DNA of 64,000 nucleotides from Planctomycetota bacterium (GCA_022600195.1 JAHZKX010000047.1:1-64000); one strand, 5' to 3'. Counted from the stretch's first letter, positions 1 to 8,958 are shown. The notes: generated by a model not told the origin, from the letters alone. Made by a program: numbers and translations.

Positions 1-61
1 CAACATCGGCACGACGCAACATTGGGATAATCTGGTCTACACCATAACGTTTCTGAGGCAT
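1..61 (-). CDS. IS3-family transposase OrfA, N-terminal fragment (cut by window edge)
   Basis: Only the first 20 codons are inside the window, read from an ATG at 61. The peptide begins MPQKRYGVDQIIPMLRRADV, matching the usual opening of IS3-family OrfA proteins: a basic start, then the '(x)QII..LR.A(D/E)V' helix of the helix-turn-helix that binds the terminal repeats. A Shine-Dalgarno-like AAAGGA lies about 10 bases upstream. In IS3 elements OrfA is joined to the DDE transposase OrfB by a -1 frameshift; OrfB would lie to the left of this window. Whether the copy is complete cannot be judged. Confidence 0.6.
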   Translation of the reverse strand, partial: MPQKRYGVDQIIPMLRRADV

Positions 62-138
62 CTTAAAAAATCCTTTCCGGGCTTCGCCCGGGATGGATTC
101 TCTCATAATCACTGGTACTATTCACGGGGATAAGGTCA
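1..138 (-). mobile_element. 5' end of an IS3-family insertion sequence (continues off the left edge)
   Basis: The first 61 bases encode, on the minus strand, the start of an IS3-type OrfA protein. Upstream of that start, a small perfect hairpin (77-82 with 86-91, loop TTC) lies before the probable ribosome site AAAGGA. A stretch reading TGACCTTATCCCC inward from position 138 resembles the TG-starting, CCCC-containing ends of IS3 elements. I therefore place the element end near 138, but only one end is visible and no target duplication can be tested, so the boundary is a guess. gmhB ends about 80 bases to the right and is intact. Confidence 0.5.
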
Positions 139-218
139 AAATGTGACGCTGCTTAACCTTCGAGATCAATCCACTGAGTCTGAAATTTTCTGTTTTTTGC
201 CAGCTTCCACAGGAACCA

Positions 219-803
219 TCATTCGGTTGGGATTGTCCCTGGAAACAGGATAGTTTTGAGTTCTAATAATGAGCTGGCATAGATGTCTGCCGCCTTTTTA
301 TCCGCTTCACTCACACTATGTCCTGTTCCGACCAGCGCTGTTGTTTTCAGGCCGGCTGCCTGACCAGCTTTGATGTCTGATGATTTATCTCCCACCAGGA
401 TCGATTCAGACAGGTCCAGGTTGTGTTTCTTTGCAGCGTCGAGCAGCATTTTGGGTTTCGGTTTTCGACAGGTACAGTCGCCACGGTAGTGGCCTGTTCC
501 ATGTATGGGGTGATGCGGGCAAAAGAACACATCGGCAATCGTAATCCCGCGTTTTGCAAATACATCTTTCACCCACGACATTAAGTCTATGAATTGCTGT
601 TCTGTATAATAGCCTCGCGCAATGCCCGACTGATTGGTCACGATGATCAAACGATAATCAGACTCTTCTGCTGCCTGACACAGTTCAAAAATGCCATCGA
701 TGAATTCAAAATCTTCGATGCGGTACAGATAGTCTTTCTCCACATTGATCACACCATCACGATCGAGAAAGAACGATTTCTTTGGAGATGACTGCGCCGG
801 CAT
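219..803 (-). CDS. gmhB: D-glycero-beta-D-manno-heptose 1,7-bisphosphate 7-phosphatase (HAD family)
   Basis: A 194-residue HAD-superfamily phosphatase of normal GmhB length. The nucleophile motif DRDGVIN is at about residues 14-20. A cysteine/histidine zinc loop follows (CPHHP ... CTCRKPKP, about residues 96-118), typical of GmhB and related histidinol phosphatases. A GDKSSDI motif near residue 140 supplies the Mg-binding aspartates. GmhB removes the C7 phosphate of heptose bisphosphate on the route to ADP- or GDP-heptose for the LPS core or surface glycans. It starts 7 bases after gmhA stops, so the two are almost certainly one transcript. Substrate anomer (beta for LPS, alpha for GDP-heptose) cannot be told from sequence alone. 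Confidence 0.88.
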   Translation of the reverse strand: MPAQSSPKKSFFLDRDGVINVEKDYLYRIEDFEFIDGIFELCQAAEESDYRLIIVTNQSGIARGYYTEQQFIDLMSWVKDVFAKRGITIADVFFCPHHPIHGTGHYRGDCTCRKPKPKMLLDAAKKHNLDLSESILVGDKSSDIKAGQAAGLKTTALVGTGHSVSEADKKAADIYASSLLELKTILFPGTIPTE

Positions 804-810
804 CGCTAAA

Positions 811-1455
811 TCAGGCTGCCCGTCTCAAATGACCGGGTTGGTCCTGCTGGGACGAGCTAAGATCCAGCTTAAAGTTGAACAGAGCTGCCTCCACACATTC
901 ACAGAGAGTGTGTTCGAGCACCAGATGCACTTCCTGGATCTGGCTTGTTAGTTCGCCGCGAGCAATCACGCACACATCGCATAGAGAGCGAACTGCGCCC
1001 CCACCGTGTCCGGTAAACACAATGCTGGGAACGTTTTTTTCCTGACAGGTTTGCACTGCTTTGAGAATGTTCGGGGAATTGCCGGATGTTGTGATTCCCA
1101 GGAAAACATCGTTCTCAGTCAATTTCCCTTCCAGTTGTCGCGAGAACACGACATCGTAACCGTAGTCATTCCCAATGGCTGTGAGAATGGAACTATCAGT
1201 CGTTAATGCCTCTGCTGCCAGGGAAGCCCGATCTTTACTTAGGCGGCAGACAAATTCTGCTGCCAGATGCTGTGCATCAGATGCTGAGCCGCCGTTACCC
1301 GCGAGGTACAATCGACCTCCGCTTTGATAGCTTTGGAGAACCAGATCCACCGCTTTCGAAAATTCCTGCTGCATTTCCGTGTCTTCCAGCATTTGTTTTT
1401 TTGCAGAAATGGATCGTTCCAAATTGCGGCAGAAAATTTTACTGGCCTGATGCAT
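811..1455 (-). CDS. gmhA: Phosphoheptose isomerase (sedoheptulose 7-phosphate isomerase)
   Basis: A 214-residue SIS-domain protein. It carries the phosphosugar-binding AGNGGSASDAQHLAAEF motif (about residues 52-68), a TTSGNSPNI loop near 122-130 and the conserved C-terminal QEVHLVLEHTLCE helix that holds GmhA active-site residues. GmhA converts sedoheptulose 7-phosphate to D-glycero-D-manno-heptose 7-phosphate, the first step of heptose synthesis. The ATG at 1455 gives the usual N-terminal helix before the SIS fold. gmhB follows after 7 bases. The C-terminus is about 20 residues longer than typical GmhA and ends in a polar tail. Confidence 0.88.
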   Translation of the reverse strand: MHQASKIFCRNLERSISAKKQMLEDTEMQQEFSKAVDLVLQSYQSGGRLYLAGNGGSASDAQHLAAEFVCRLSKDRASLAAEALTTDSSILTAIGNDYGYDVVFSRQLEGKLTENDVFLGITTSGNSPNILKAVQTCQEKNVPSIVFTGHGGGAVRSLCDVCVIARGELTSQIQEVHLVLEHTLCECVEAALFNFKLDLSSSQQDQPGHLRRAA

Positions 1456-1823
1456 GAGCTCCGCTCTCCGTCCCTGGTAAAACGCTCTCGAAATGTGATG
1501 ATTTCACAGTGGTTGCTACTGCAGACCCACTGATGGTCATTTTGAATTGTGATGACTTCAATCACGCGTCTAGTATAGTAGAATTCGAAAAATTCAGGCA
1601 ATATAAGTTTTCACAGATTCGAAATAAGTGTGAATCTGTCGAGTGAATCATTGGGTAGACTGGAACTGTAGTGGAATCAGAAAAACAAAGGCAATATTGA
1701 TCCAAATTCAGATCCCTGCTTTTCCACCAGCTTGAAATGGAAGGGGATCACATGTGAACTGTAGAAAAAAGCGACAAGACACGCGAGAAGTGAGCGGCGA
1801 TGAGACTGATCGCTGAAGAAAAG
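1456..1823. other. Intergenic region between gmhA and tRNA-His
   Basis: About 370 bases that should contain the gmhA promoter reading leftwards. I see no convincing coding sequence, hairpin terminator or repeat here. Confidence 0.4.
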
Positions 1824-1898
1824 GGTGAGTAACGGGGTTCGAACCCGCGACCTCCGGAATCACAATCCGGCGCTCTAACCAACTGAGCTATACCCACC
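1824..1898 (-). tRNA. tRNA-His (anticodon GTG)
   Basis: Read on the minus strand, the sequence folds as a full cloverleaf. The 7-bp acceptor stem is GTGGGTA with TACTCAC, there is a D arm with AGCTCAGTTGGTTAGAGC, and the anticodon stem CCGGA/TCCGG encloses GTG. The T arm contains GGTTCGAACCC. The histidine identity element is visible: an encoded G at -1 (position 1898) opposite C73 (1824). CCA is not encoded; CTT follows C73, so CCA must be added by nucleotidyltransferase. Confidence 0.97.
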
Positions 1899-2172
1899 AT
1901 ATAAAGTCTACTGGCTGCTGAAGCCCCCAGTTCCCTCTCTGAATTGATCTGATTCTAACCAATTCTAATACACCTGAAAAGACTCTGGCTGAGACAAATG
2001 GTTCAAAAATCACGTTATCCAAGCTGATTTCGGGATGCAAGGATTCCAGACCCCAGATTCAAGAATATTTCCTCTATACGTGCATCTCCTGCGAACAATC
2101 TGTAGAATTGTTATTTCAAGATTCCCCTCTGATATTACATTGATCTTACTGACTGAAAACAGGGAAAAAAAC

Positions 2173-3213
2173 ATGAAAACCATTAGTTTCACCTGCATGA
2201 TTCTAGCAACTTTTGTATTGAGTCTTAGTCAATCAGAGCTACAGGCTCAGGATTCTACCAATTATCCCACCATTGGTGAAATCATCCGTCTGGACCCCCG
2301 ATTGGATCAACTGATAGACAAGGATACCAGGATAGAGGTTCTCTCTTCCGGCTTTGACTGGTCAGAAGGACCTGTCTGGGTCGGAGATGCCAAAGAGGGA
2401 TATTTACTGTTTTCTGATATTCCACGTAACTCTGTCATGAAGTGGAAAGAAGGGCAAGGAGCCTCTCTGTTCCTCAAACCTTCCGGTTATACGGGAGTAA
2501 CTCCCTACGGAAATGAGCCTGGTTGCAATGGACTGTTTCTGGATCAGAAGGGGCGACTGGTTTCTTGTGAACATGGTGATCGTCGTGTTTCCGTCATGAC
2601 CAAAAAAGGTGGCAAGCGGACGCTCGTCGATAATTACATGGGGAAACGTTTAAACAGCCCCAATGATGGAACATTCAAATCCAATGGCGATCTGTATTTC
2701 ACCGATCCACCCTACGGACTGCCCAACCGTTATGACGACCCTCGTCGGGAACTCGATTTCTGTGGCGTCTATCGTCTGGCAAAAGATGGAACGTTAACAT
2801 TGTTGACGAAGGAAATGACGCGCCCCAATGGCATTGCTTTTTCTCCAGATGAAAAAACATTATACGTCGCACAATCCGATCCCAAAGCGGCTCTCTGGAA
2901 AGCGTTTCCTGTCAGAAAAGATGGAACTTTAGGAACAGGCAAGTTGTTTCATGATGTGACTGCTGCCGTTGGAAAACTGCCCGGATTGCCCGATGGTTTG
3001 AAAACAGATCTGAAAGGTAATATTTTTGCTACGGGCCCTGGAGGCTGTTATATCTTTACACCATCAGGCGAACTGCTGGGGCGCATCAGTACGGGAGAAC
3101 GCACAGCCAACTGTGCCTGGGGCAATGATGGCTCTACTCTGTATCTGACCGCTGATACTTATCTGGTCCGCGTTCAGACCAAAACGAAGGGGCATGTCGG
3201 CGCTGCCAGATAA
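2173..3213 (+). CDS. SMP-30/gluconolactonase/LRE family protein, exported
   Basis: A 346-residue six-bladed beta-propeller of the SMP-30/gluconolactonase family. Blade motifs include SEGPVWVGDAKEGYLLFSDI, LNSPNDGTFKSNGDLYFTDP and TRPNGIAFSPDEKTLYV, which carry the Glu, Asn and Asp metal ligands of this fold. I start at the ATG at 2173 rather than the open frame from 2035, because a clean signal peptide (MKTISFTCMILATFVLSLSQSELQAQ region) begins there. Family members hydrolyse sugar lactones or other lactones and esters; the actual substrate is unknown. Planctomycetes carry many exported paralogues linked to carbohydrate breakdown. It stands alone between tRNA-His and a convergent anti-sigma gene. 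Confidence 0.85.
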   Translation: MKTISFTCMILATFVLSLSQSELQAQDSTNYPTIGEIIRLDPRLDQLIDKDTRIEVLSSGFDWSEGPVWVGDAKEGYLLFSDIPRNSVMKWKEGQGASLFLKPSGYTGVTPYGNEPGCNGLFLDQKGRLVSCEHGDRRVSVMTKKGGKRTLVDNYMGKRLNSPNDGTFKSNGDLYFTDPPYGLPNRYDDPRRELDFCGVYRLAKDGTLTLLTKEMTRPNGIAFSPDEKTLYVAQSDPKAALWKAFPVRKDGTLGTGKLFHDVTAAVGKLPGLPDGLKTDLKGNIFATGPGGCYIFTPSGELLGRISTGERTANCAWGNDGSTLYLTADTYLVRVQTKTKGHVGAAR

Positions 3214-3262
3214 AAGCCCTTCAAGGACTCCACTACCCTTGTCAGACCACTTCCCGACAAAT

Positions 3263-4918
3263 TCATTTCTGAGGAGTCGGGGATGTGGTGAGAGGGGCCG
3301 CGCCTTTGAATACAAAGAGTACTTTTACTGGTGCGGGTGCTTGATTCTGGAAAGCTTCTTGTTCAGGTGTTATATTTTTTTCTGCACTAAAGGGTTTTGA
3401 TGCGACGAGCGCGGGAAGGTGGTGGGGCGCGAGTTTCTTCCCCAGTTTCTGTTTAGCTTCATTCATTTGAGCCAATTTCGCTCGTTGGCCTCGTTGTTCC
3501 GCCGGTATTTGCATCCGGTATCGCATTTGAAAAGAATCTTGCCTGCTCTTGCTCGCTTCCCTTTTTTTGGTCAGCGATTCGGATACGGATGATGATTCGG
3601 ATACAGATGATTTTTTGAGTTCTGAATTTCTTTGGGGCGAATTGGACACTGCGATTTTCCGCTTGAGACTACGCAAGGGAGTCCCAGCGACGGCACGATG
3701 TTTTTTGGCTCTGTTTTCTTTGTCCATATCAGAGAGATTTGATCGTTGCGTCAGCAGTTGAGGCAATTCTCCCAATTCTTCTGACAAAGAGGATGCTTTG
3801 ATGGCTGGCTGTAAAGCAAGTCCCACGAGTTGATCGCGCTGCAGGTCCTTCTGAAAATCCTTCAGGGCGGATGCTAATTGTTCGTCGGTCGCTTCCACGT
3901 AAACGGCGAATAATTGATTTTCTGACGGATCAGATTCGGGCAAAGTGGGGTTGGAATCGACCACATCTTTGGCTTTTAAAATGTGTGAACGATCGAGTTG
4001 ACGTTCGACGGCAGACTGTTTTTTTTGATCTACGGGAATCTGATTGCGTGCCAGTAATAATTCCATAGTTCCCAGTGCCTGTTTCACATCAACGACGTGT
4101 ACTTCAATCACAGCGACTTTTCCATCGATATTGCTAAAATACGGGAGCGCTTGTCCTATGCGAATGGAATCGAGGGGAATATGACCGGGAATCCCCATTG
4201 GCTGTGCTGTGGTCGCCATCGCTGATTTCGGAAGGCTTTCTCCAACCTTCTTCTCTGCGTGGGTATTCCTTACTGAAAAATTACCTTTTAGGTCTTTCGA
4301 CGTGAGTTTGTTTGTCACTAACCCGTTATTCATGTCGATCTTATCGACGTTGCGACTTGTTCCGGCGTTAAAAGCAACCGAAGGAACAGGCAATGCCTTG
4401 ACGCCTTGTATGTCAGACTTCGCGGAAGAACTAAGGTTGGCACTGGCACGGACTTCGGGTACGAATTCACGAGACATGAGAGTCGATTCACTGCTAGACT
4501 CTGGCTCAGGCTGGAATGCCAGACGGTCGGTCGAAGAAGCTTGGAAATTCCAGGGGGTTTCAGGAGTGTTCATCAAGAGTACAAATAAAATCAGAGCAGC
4601 CAGAGAAGAACAGGTACTGATGGCAACAGCAATACGATAACGCAGCAGAGAAGGAACACGTTTGACGTCAGCGGGTGCTGTCTTTGTCAACAGGGTTTCC
4701 TGCTCAATCCGTCGGCGGATGGATGCTGCCAGTTCGGGAGGTGCAGATTCCGTGGCGGTTTCCTGTAACAGCCGGGATAGTTCTCCAATTTCATGTAATT
4801 CCTGCCGTGCTTCGACTGAATTTTCCAGAAGTGATTCTAACTCCTGGCGCTCCTCGGGTGAGGCTTCATGATCGAAGTAGGCGGAAAATTTTTCGTTTGA
4901 TGGTGGGTGACTACTCAT
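3263..4918 (-). CDS. Membrane-anchored anti-sigma factor-like protein, partner of the adjacent ECF sigma factor
   Basis: A 551-residue protein. A short N-terminal cytoplasmic region (about residues 8-75, FSAYFDHEASPEERQELESL) looks like the anti-sigma fold found in zf-HC2/RsgI-type regulators, but no zinc-binding His-Cys-Cys set is visible. One membrane segment follows at about residues 94-115 (IAVAISTCSSLAALILFVLL). The remaining 430 residues are extracytoplasmic, polar and lysine/serine rich, with no domain I recognise. Its ATG overlaps the sigma-factor stop as ATGA, so the two are translationally coupled. The inferred role is holding the ECF sigma at the membrane until an envelope signal arrives; the signal is unknown. 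Confidence 0.65.
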   Translation of the reverse strand: MSSHPPSNEKFSAYFDHEASPEERQELESLLENSVEARQELHEIGELSRLLQETATESAPPELAASIRRRIEQETLLTKTAPADVKRVPSLLRYRIAVAISTCSSLAALILFVLLMNTPETPWNFQASSTDRLAFQPEPESSSESTLMSREFVPEVRASANLSSSAKSDIQGVKALPVPSVAFNAGTSRNVDKIDMNNGLVTNKLTSKDLKGNFSVRNTHAEKKVGESLPKSAMATTAQPMGIPGHIPLDSIRIGQALPYFSNIDGKVAVIEVHVVDVKQALGTMELLLARNQIPVDQKKQSAVERQLDRSHILKAKDVVDSNPTLPESDPSENQLFAVYVEATDEQLASALKDFQKDLQRDQLVGLALQPAIKASSLSEELGELPQLLTQRSNLSDMDKENRAKKHRAVAGTPLRSLKRKIAVSNSPQRNSELKKSSVSESSSVSESLTKKREASKSRQDSFQMRYRMQIPAEQRGQRAKLAQMNEAKQKLGKKLAPHHLPALVASKPFSAEKNITPEQEAFQNQAPAPVKVLFVFKGAAPLTTSPTPQK

Positions 4919-5565
4919 TTTGATTCACTTATCGATGACTCTTGGTCAGAGAGGGAAACACGCGATCTCGGTTCCTCTAGAAAAAGCGTGCTCAATTTCT
5001 GTTTCAGTTCATTCCTTCCTCTAAATATGCGGCTCCTGACCGTTCCCAGAGGAATAGCCGTGAGTTCTGCAATTTCTCCGTAGGACATTCCTTCCAGTTC
5101 TCTTAAGATTAACGGGGTTCGGTACTCTTCCTGTAATTCATTCAAGGCCTGATGAACTATCTTTTTCCGTTCAGACTGTTCGGCTAATTCGGGGGGATGG
5201 TTTTCGGGGTGAGGATCTACCAGCCAGTTACCAGCCGGGTTATCTTGTGTATCCAGGGTTGTAGTCGTTCGTTTGGTTTTTCTTTTCTGGGAGATTGCCG
5301 CATTAAACGAAATCCGAAATAACCAAGAATAAAATGCAGCAGTACCTCGGAACGAATTCAATTTGAAGAAAGCTTGTGTAAAACCTTCCTGAGCTGCATC
5401 GCGCGCATCATCGCTGGAGCCCAGAATCCGTACTAGCGTTCGAAACAATCGGTCCTGATATTTCAGAACCAGTTGATCAAACGCCTCCGTACGACCTGCC
5501 AAACATTCTTGAATCAGGTATTGATCATTATTGGTCACAGTATCTTTTTGACGAATGGGGGACAA
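4915..5565 (-). CDS. RNA polymerase sigma factor, ECF subfamily
   Basis: A 216-residue ECF sigma factor. Region 2 is at about residues 25-95 (FDQLVLKYQDRLFRTLVRIL, DARDAAQEGFTQAFFKL, FYSWLFRISFNAAIS). Region 4 is at about residues 135-190 with the helix-turn-helix YGEIAELTAIPLGTVRSRIFRGR. The frame opens with TTG at 5565, which has a GGGA box at good spacing; a GTG at 5538 is an alternative start. The stop overlaps the ATG of the anti-sigma-like gene. It most resembles the SigE/RpoE-like ECF groups common in planctomycetes. Regulation is probably autogenous from the 137-base gap upstream, where a TATCGCGATA palindrome lies near 5611. Confidence 0.88.
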   Translation of the reverse strand: MSPIRQKDTVTNNDQYLIQECLAGRTEAFDQLVLKYQDRLFRTLVRILGSSDDARDAAQEGFTQAFFKLNSFRGTAAFYSWLFRISFNAAISQKRKTKRTTTTLDTQDNPAGNWLVDPHPENHPPELAEQSERKKIVHQALNELQEEYRTPLILRELEGMSYGEIAELTAIPLGTVRSRIFRGRNELKQKLSTLFLEEPRSRVSLSDQESSISESK

Positions 5566-5702
5566 AATAAGTTCCCGCTCTCAAAAGAAAACCGGAGTTT
5601 TCGGACAATTTATCGCGATAGATATAAGTATGTTCTTGTTTTTTAACACGTTACGTCAATATCAGATAGCAGAAACCGGCAAAGATTACAGTTTTATCAT
5701 GT

Positions 5703-6575
5703 CTATACTGGAGGGAGCAGACAGTTATCGATCAGACGGGTCTCTCCTACATAAGCGGCAATCAGCGCCACCATTTCGGGTTGCGGGGCTGAAATCTCTT
5801 CCAGCGTATGCGTGTCGACAATGGTGGCATAATCCAGTTTGACCAAAGGGGTTGTGCTTAGTAGTTGTTGCATGTCGGCTTTCAACTGGTTCAGGTCCGT
5901 TTCCCCTGCGTCAATCTTTTCCTTCGCCAGTTTCAATGCTTGAGAAAGCGACAAGGCTGACGCACGTTCTGCTTCTGAAAGATAAACGTTACGACTGCTC
6001 AAAGCCAAACCATCCCTGTCTCGGATGATGGGACAAGTTTTGATTTCCACTGGGATATTCAAATCGAGGCACATCCGACGAATGATGGCCTGTTGTTGAT
6101 AGTCTTTGGCGCCAAAGAATGCGACATCAGGCAGACAACTCAACAGTAGTTTGGTGACGACGGTAGTCACACCTTGAAAGTGGGTCGTGCGGGTTGCGCC
6201 TTCCAGAATTTGTGAAAGCGCTTTTACTTCAACGACCGTGGAAAAATCAGGCGCATACATGATTTCTTTAGTGGGCATCCAGACCAGATCGGCTCCCGCT
6301 GCCTGGCAGATTGACAGATCTTGTTCTCGTAAGCGTGGATACTTCTCAAAGTCTTCATTGGGCCCAAATTGAGTAGGATTCACAAAAATGGAAACGACAA
6401 CAAAATCACAGTCTTGTCGTGCCTGTTCAATCAGACTGGCATGCCCGGCGTGGAGCGCACCCATCGTAGGAACAAATCCAATAGAGGCCTGTTGCTGACG
6501 TTGTGCCTGGACCAATGCGCGAAGTCCAGGAATCTCTTCAACGGTATTGATCGGGGAAGTAAACTGGTCCGACAT
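5703..6575 (-). CDS. panC: Pantothenate synthetase (pantoate--beta-alanine ligase)
   Basis: A 290-residue PanC of standard length. It joins pantoate and beta-alanine using ATP, the last step of vitamin B5 synthesis. The nucleotide-binding PTMGALHAGHASLI (HxGH signature) lies at about residues 37-50, NPTQFGPNEDFEKYPR at about 67-82, FFGAKDYQQQ at about 152-161 and the KMSKS-like LSSRNVYLS at about 190-198. The ATG at 6575 is the natural start. panB and panD are not in the window. The gene lies between an acidic hypothetical protein upstream and the ECF sigma gene downstream, all on the same strand. Confidence 0.95.
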   Translation of the reverse strand: MSDQFTSPINTVEEIPGLRALVQAQRQQQASIGFVPTMGALHAGHASLIEQARQDCDFVVVSIFVNPTQFGPNEDFEKYPRLREQDLSICQAAGADLVWMPTKEIMYAPDFSTVVEVKALSQILEGATRTTHFQGVTTVVTKLLLSCLPDVAFFGAKDYQQQAIIRRMCLDLNIPVEIKTCPIIRDRDGLALSSRNVYLSEAERASALSLSQALKLAKEKIDAGETDLNQLKADMQQLLSTTPLVKLDYATIVDTHTLEEISAPQPEMVALIAAYVGETRLIDNCLLPPV

Positions 6576-6694
6576 GATTTCTAACTTTCAGGGCGGCTGC
6601 ATTTTCTTCGTATCACCGATGCCTCCAGAACCCGATTCACATCAGAAACAGACTCAGGGACGTTCGCTTTGGTCAAGCTTCAGCGGGCCGTTGT

Positions 6695-8086
6695 TTAAGA
6701 TGGCTTTTTAGGAGCTTGCCGACGATTTCCACCGCGTCTTTTTGAAGGCCGCCGAGGCGAACGTTTGCGAGCCTCACCTTCTGAGGATTCACTTTTTCCT
6801 TCTTCCTCTTTGTCGGCTTTGCCGCCTACCAGTTTCGGATTCAATAGATAGGAAATCGCTTCTTCCCAACTGGGAACGTTCGGGTACTTGTTTTCAACTT
6901 CTCTTTTTCTGGGGCGTGAGCTTTCTTCTGCTTCGGAAGTTTCTTCCGAGTCAGCAGCTTCGGGACGCCGTGAGCTTTTGCGTCTACGCGGACGACGTTT
7001 AGCAGGGCGATCCGATTTATTTTCTTCTGTTTCGGAATCTTCTGTTTCGCTCTCCTCCTGAAGCTCCGCTTCCTCATCTTCATTTTCGTTATTAACGCTG
7101 TCGGTTTCAGATGATTCTTCTTTGATGTCTCCCGTCTTGCGGGATCGGCGGCGTCTTCTACGCCGCTTCCGTGGACGTTTCGTTTCCGCTTCGTCTACTG
7201 CTTCGACATCTGCTTCTTCTGCTACCGCTTCTCCCGTCTGATCCACTTCATCTTCGTCAGTGGATTCATAGGCGACTTCGTTTTGAAAAGCGACTTCTTC
7301 AGAAACAAGACCAAAGCCAAAGGCGTCAGCATCATCGAGTCGTTCATCCGTGCGAGCCGATTGGTCCGCAGCGGCTTGGGTTTTTGTTTTTTTTGCTTTC
7401 TGGCTGCGCGGTTTGGATGGTTTCTTTTGAGCGGGCTTTTTCGCTTCTACGACTTCTTCTTCGACCTCAGTAACGGTTTCGGCCGGAGTTTTACGAACCG
7501 GTTTCACGACCTTGGAATCTTCTTCATCCCAATTCCAGCCCTCCAGGGCATCCCAGTACGTATCTTTTTCCTCGTCTGCTACTTTGGCTTTGGGAGCACT
7601 CTTCTCTTCATCTTCATCATTTTTGACAGAGACGGGGGCGAAATCATCTTCAATTTCCTCTTCTTCATCGAGTTCCTCATTATCTTCTTCATCGTCATCA
7701 AAGGCCTCAATAATGTCTTCCTCTTCCTCTTCCTCTTCAAAATCAAAGTCGACATCAGACTCAGATTCTTCAGGAGATTCCGCAACAGGTTCAACACTGC
7801 TTTCATCATCATCGAAGATGAAAGAACCGAAATGATTGTCGTCCAGATTTGGATTATTCTCTACCACGGGTACCGTTTCTTGAGACTCGGTCTCTTTTGG
7901 TTCTGTAGTGGGAGTTTCTTCGGTAGGAGATTCTTCGATTTCATCTGACAGAAGATCATCGATATCGATAGGCTCAGGCTTTGATTGCCCATCAAAATCG
8001 ATTCCAAACAGATCACCTGCGAGAGACTCCCAGGAGTCACCTTCACCCGACGGATTGATGCCAAAAGGCTCTTTACTTTTATTCAT
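6695..8086 (-). CDS. Hypothetical protein: acidic, with arginine-rich patches
   Basis: About 463 residues of almost entirely low-complexity charged sequence. The first half is very rich in Asp/Glu with Ser (runs such as EEEEEEED). Three strongly basic islands follow: KPSKPRSQKAKK near residue 230, an eight-arginine run RRRRRRRR near 315, and RPAKRRPRRRKSSRRPE near 370. The tail is again basic (RPSKRRGGNRRQAPKK). A short ordered segment, NKYPNVPSWEEAISYLLNPK, lies near residue 410. The pattern resembles the disordered tails of RNase E/G or nucleoid proteins, so nucleic-acid binding is a guess. I start at the ATG at 8086; a GTG five codons earlier (8101) is possible. Codon use looks ordinary. 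Confidence 0.7.
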   Translation of the reverse strand: MNKSKEPFGINPSGEGDSWESLAGDLFGIDFDGQSKPEPIDIDDLLSDEIEESPTEETPTTEPKETESQETVPVVENNPNLDDNHFGSFIFDDDESSVEPVAESPEESESDVDFDFEEEEEEEDIIEAFDDDEEDNEELDEEEEIEDDFAPVSVKNDEDEEKSAPKAKVADEEKDTYWDALEGWNWDEEDSKVVKPVRKTPAETVTEVEEEVVEAKKPAQKKPSKPRSQKAKKTKTQAAADQSARTDERLDDADAFGFGLVSEEVAFQNEVAYESTDEDEVDQTGEAVAEEADVEAVDEAETKRPRKRRRRRRRSRKTGDIKEESSETDSVNNENEDEEAELQEESETEDSETEENKSDRPAKRRPRRRKSSRRPEAADSEETSEAEESSRPRKREVENKYPNVPSWEEAISYLLNPKLVGGKADKEEEGKSESSEGEARKRSPRRPSKRRGGNRRQAPKKPS

Positions 8087-8158
8087 ATGCGCAAAGTACA
8101 CGCTCTTCGCCGAGAATTCAAGATTTGCGCCTGGGTGGATTCAGGTATCTCAGAGAAT

Positions 8159-8662
8159 TCAGCGACCTTCAGTGTACTCAATATGTCGGATGACGGCCTG
8201 TAATTTCCGGGCTTTTTCCAGCATACTGTGGTAGCTCGGCACCTTTGAGTAACCGATTTGTCTGGCAAGCAGGTCTGCTTCTGAGCTTAATACGACTGTG
8301 CAGGGGATCGATTTCACTTTCAGAACGTCCGCGATTTTACGGTCTTTATCGAAATCAAGGTGAACTGGTTCAAAGGCCTGATTCAGATAGCGGACCATTC
8401 GCGGGTCAGATAGTGTTTCTTTTTCCAATTTGCGACAGAATGTGCACCAACTGGCATCAAAAACAATGAAAACGGGCTTATTGCTCTTTAATGCAGACTG
8501 ATGAGCAGAGTCCAAATCCGTGTGCCATTTAATCCCGGTGTCTGCTCGATAGGATGATTTACTATCTGTCTCTGCTTGTGAGAGCTCAATAGAGATACCA
8601 ACTAGTAATACAAGAGAGAAACTGATGATAACCCAATGAATGTGCTTAGATAGTCTGTTCAT
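8159..8662 (-). CDS. Exported thioredoxin-fold protein
   Basis: A 167-residue protein with an N-terminal signal/anchor segment (about residues 6-25) followed by a thioredoxin-like domain. The redox motif is WCTFC (CxxC) in the context FDASWCTFCRKLEKETLSDP near residues 65-84. The cis-proline lies in KSIPCTVVLS near 120. Sequence style matches the thioredoxin_7/DsbD-gamma-like group that keeps exported proteins or cytochrome maturation factors reduced. The ATG at 8662 is chosen over an upstream GTG because AAGGA lies 9 bases before it. The upstream gap has a GGAAAC/GTTTCC inverted repeat (8795-8811) of unknown role. Confidence 0.82.
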   Translation of the reverse strand: MNRLSKHIHWVIISFSLVLLVGISIELSQAETDSKSSYRADTGIKWHTDLDSAHQSALKSNKPVFIVFDASWCTFCRKLEKETLSDPRMVRYLNQAFEPVHLDFDKDRKIADVLKVKSIPCTVVLSSEADLLARQIGYSKVPSYHSMLEKARKLQAVIRHIEYTEGR

Positions 8663-8899
8663 GTCTAAGAATCCTTCATAAGGAGAAACCACAAATTCAT
8701 TGCAGTTGCCTTATGTTAGTGATGATTTGATGACCCGGTTAAGACTGAGCAACCTATAAAATCGTTATAAGTCGTTCAGTAAGCTTTATCGGTAGGAAAC
8801 GGGGAGTTTCCATGAACGATTCGACCCGAATCTTCTGAATAACACAGACATGGCCGGCAAAGATTACCTAACCGGAACAGAATAGACCCCCTAACCCGT

Positions 8900-8958
8900 A
8901 AAAAAAGCCGAGTTGGTGATGAAACCTCTTGAGGAGAACACATCACCACATCGGCTTT
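8900..8958 (-). terminator. Rho-independent terminator of the ABC/GldG/DUF4340 operon
   Basis: Read on the minus strand, AAAGCCGA (8951-8958) pairs with TCGGCTTT (8904-8911) and GGTGATG (8941-8947) with CATCACC (8915-8921). An inner CCTC/GAGG hairpin occupies the loop. The arm is followed by a run of seven T. It sits 24 bases after the stop of the DUF4340 gene. Confidence 0.85.

Noticed and set aside
7283-7948. Long antisense open frame across the charged protein gene
   Set aside because: It is the complement of a repetitive Asp/Glu/Arg codon region; repeats of that kind keep the opposite frame open. No start signal or domain.
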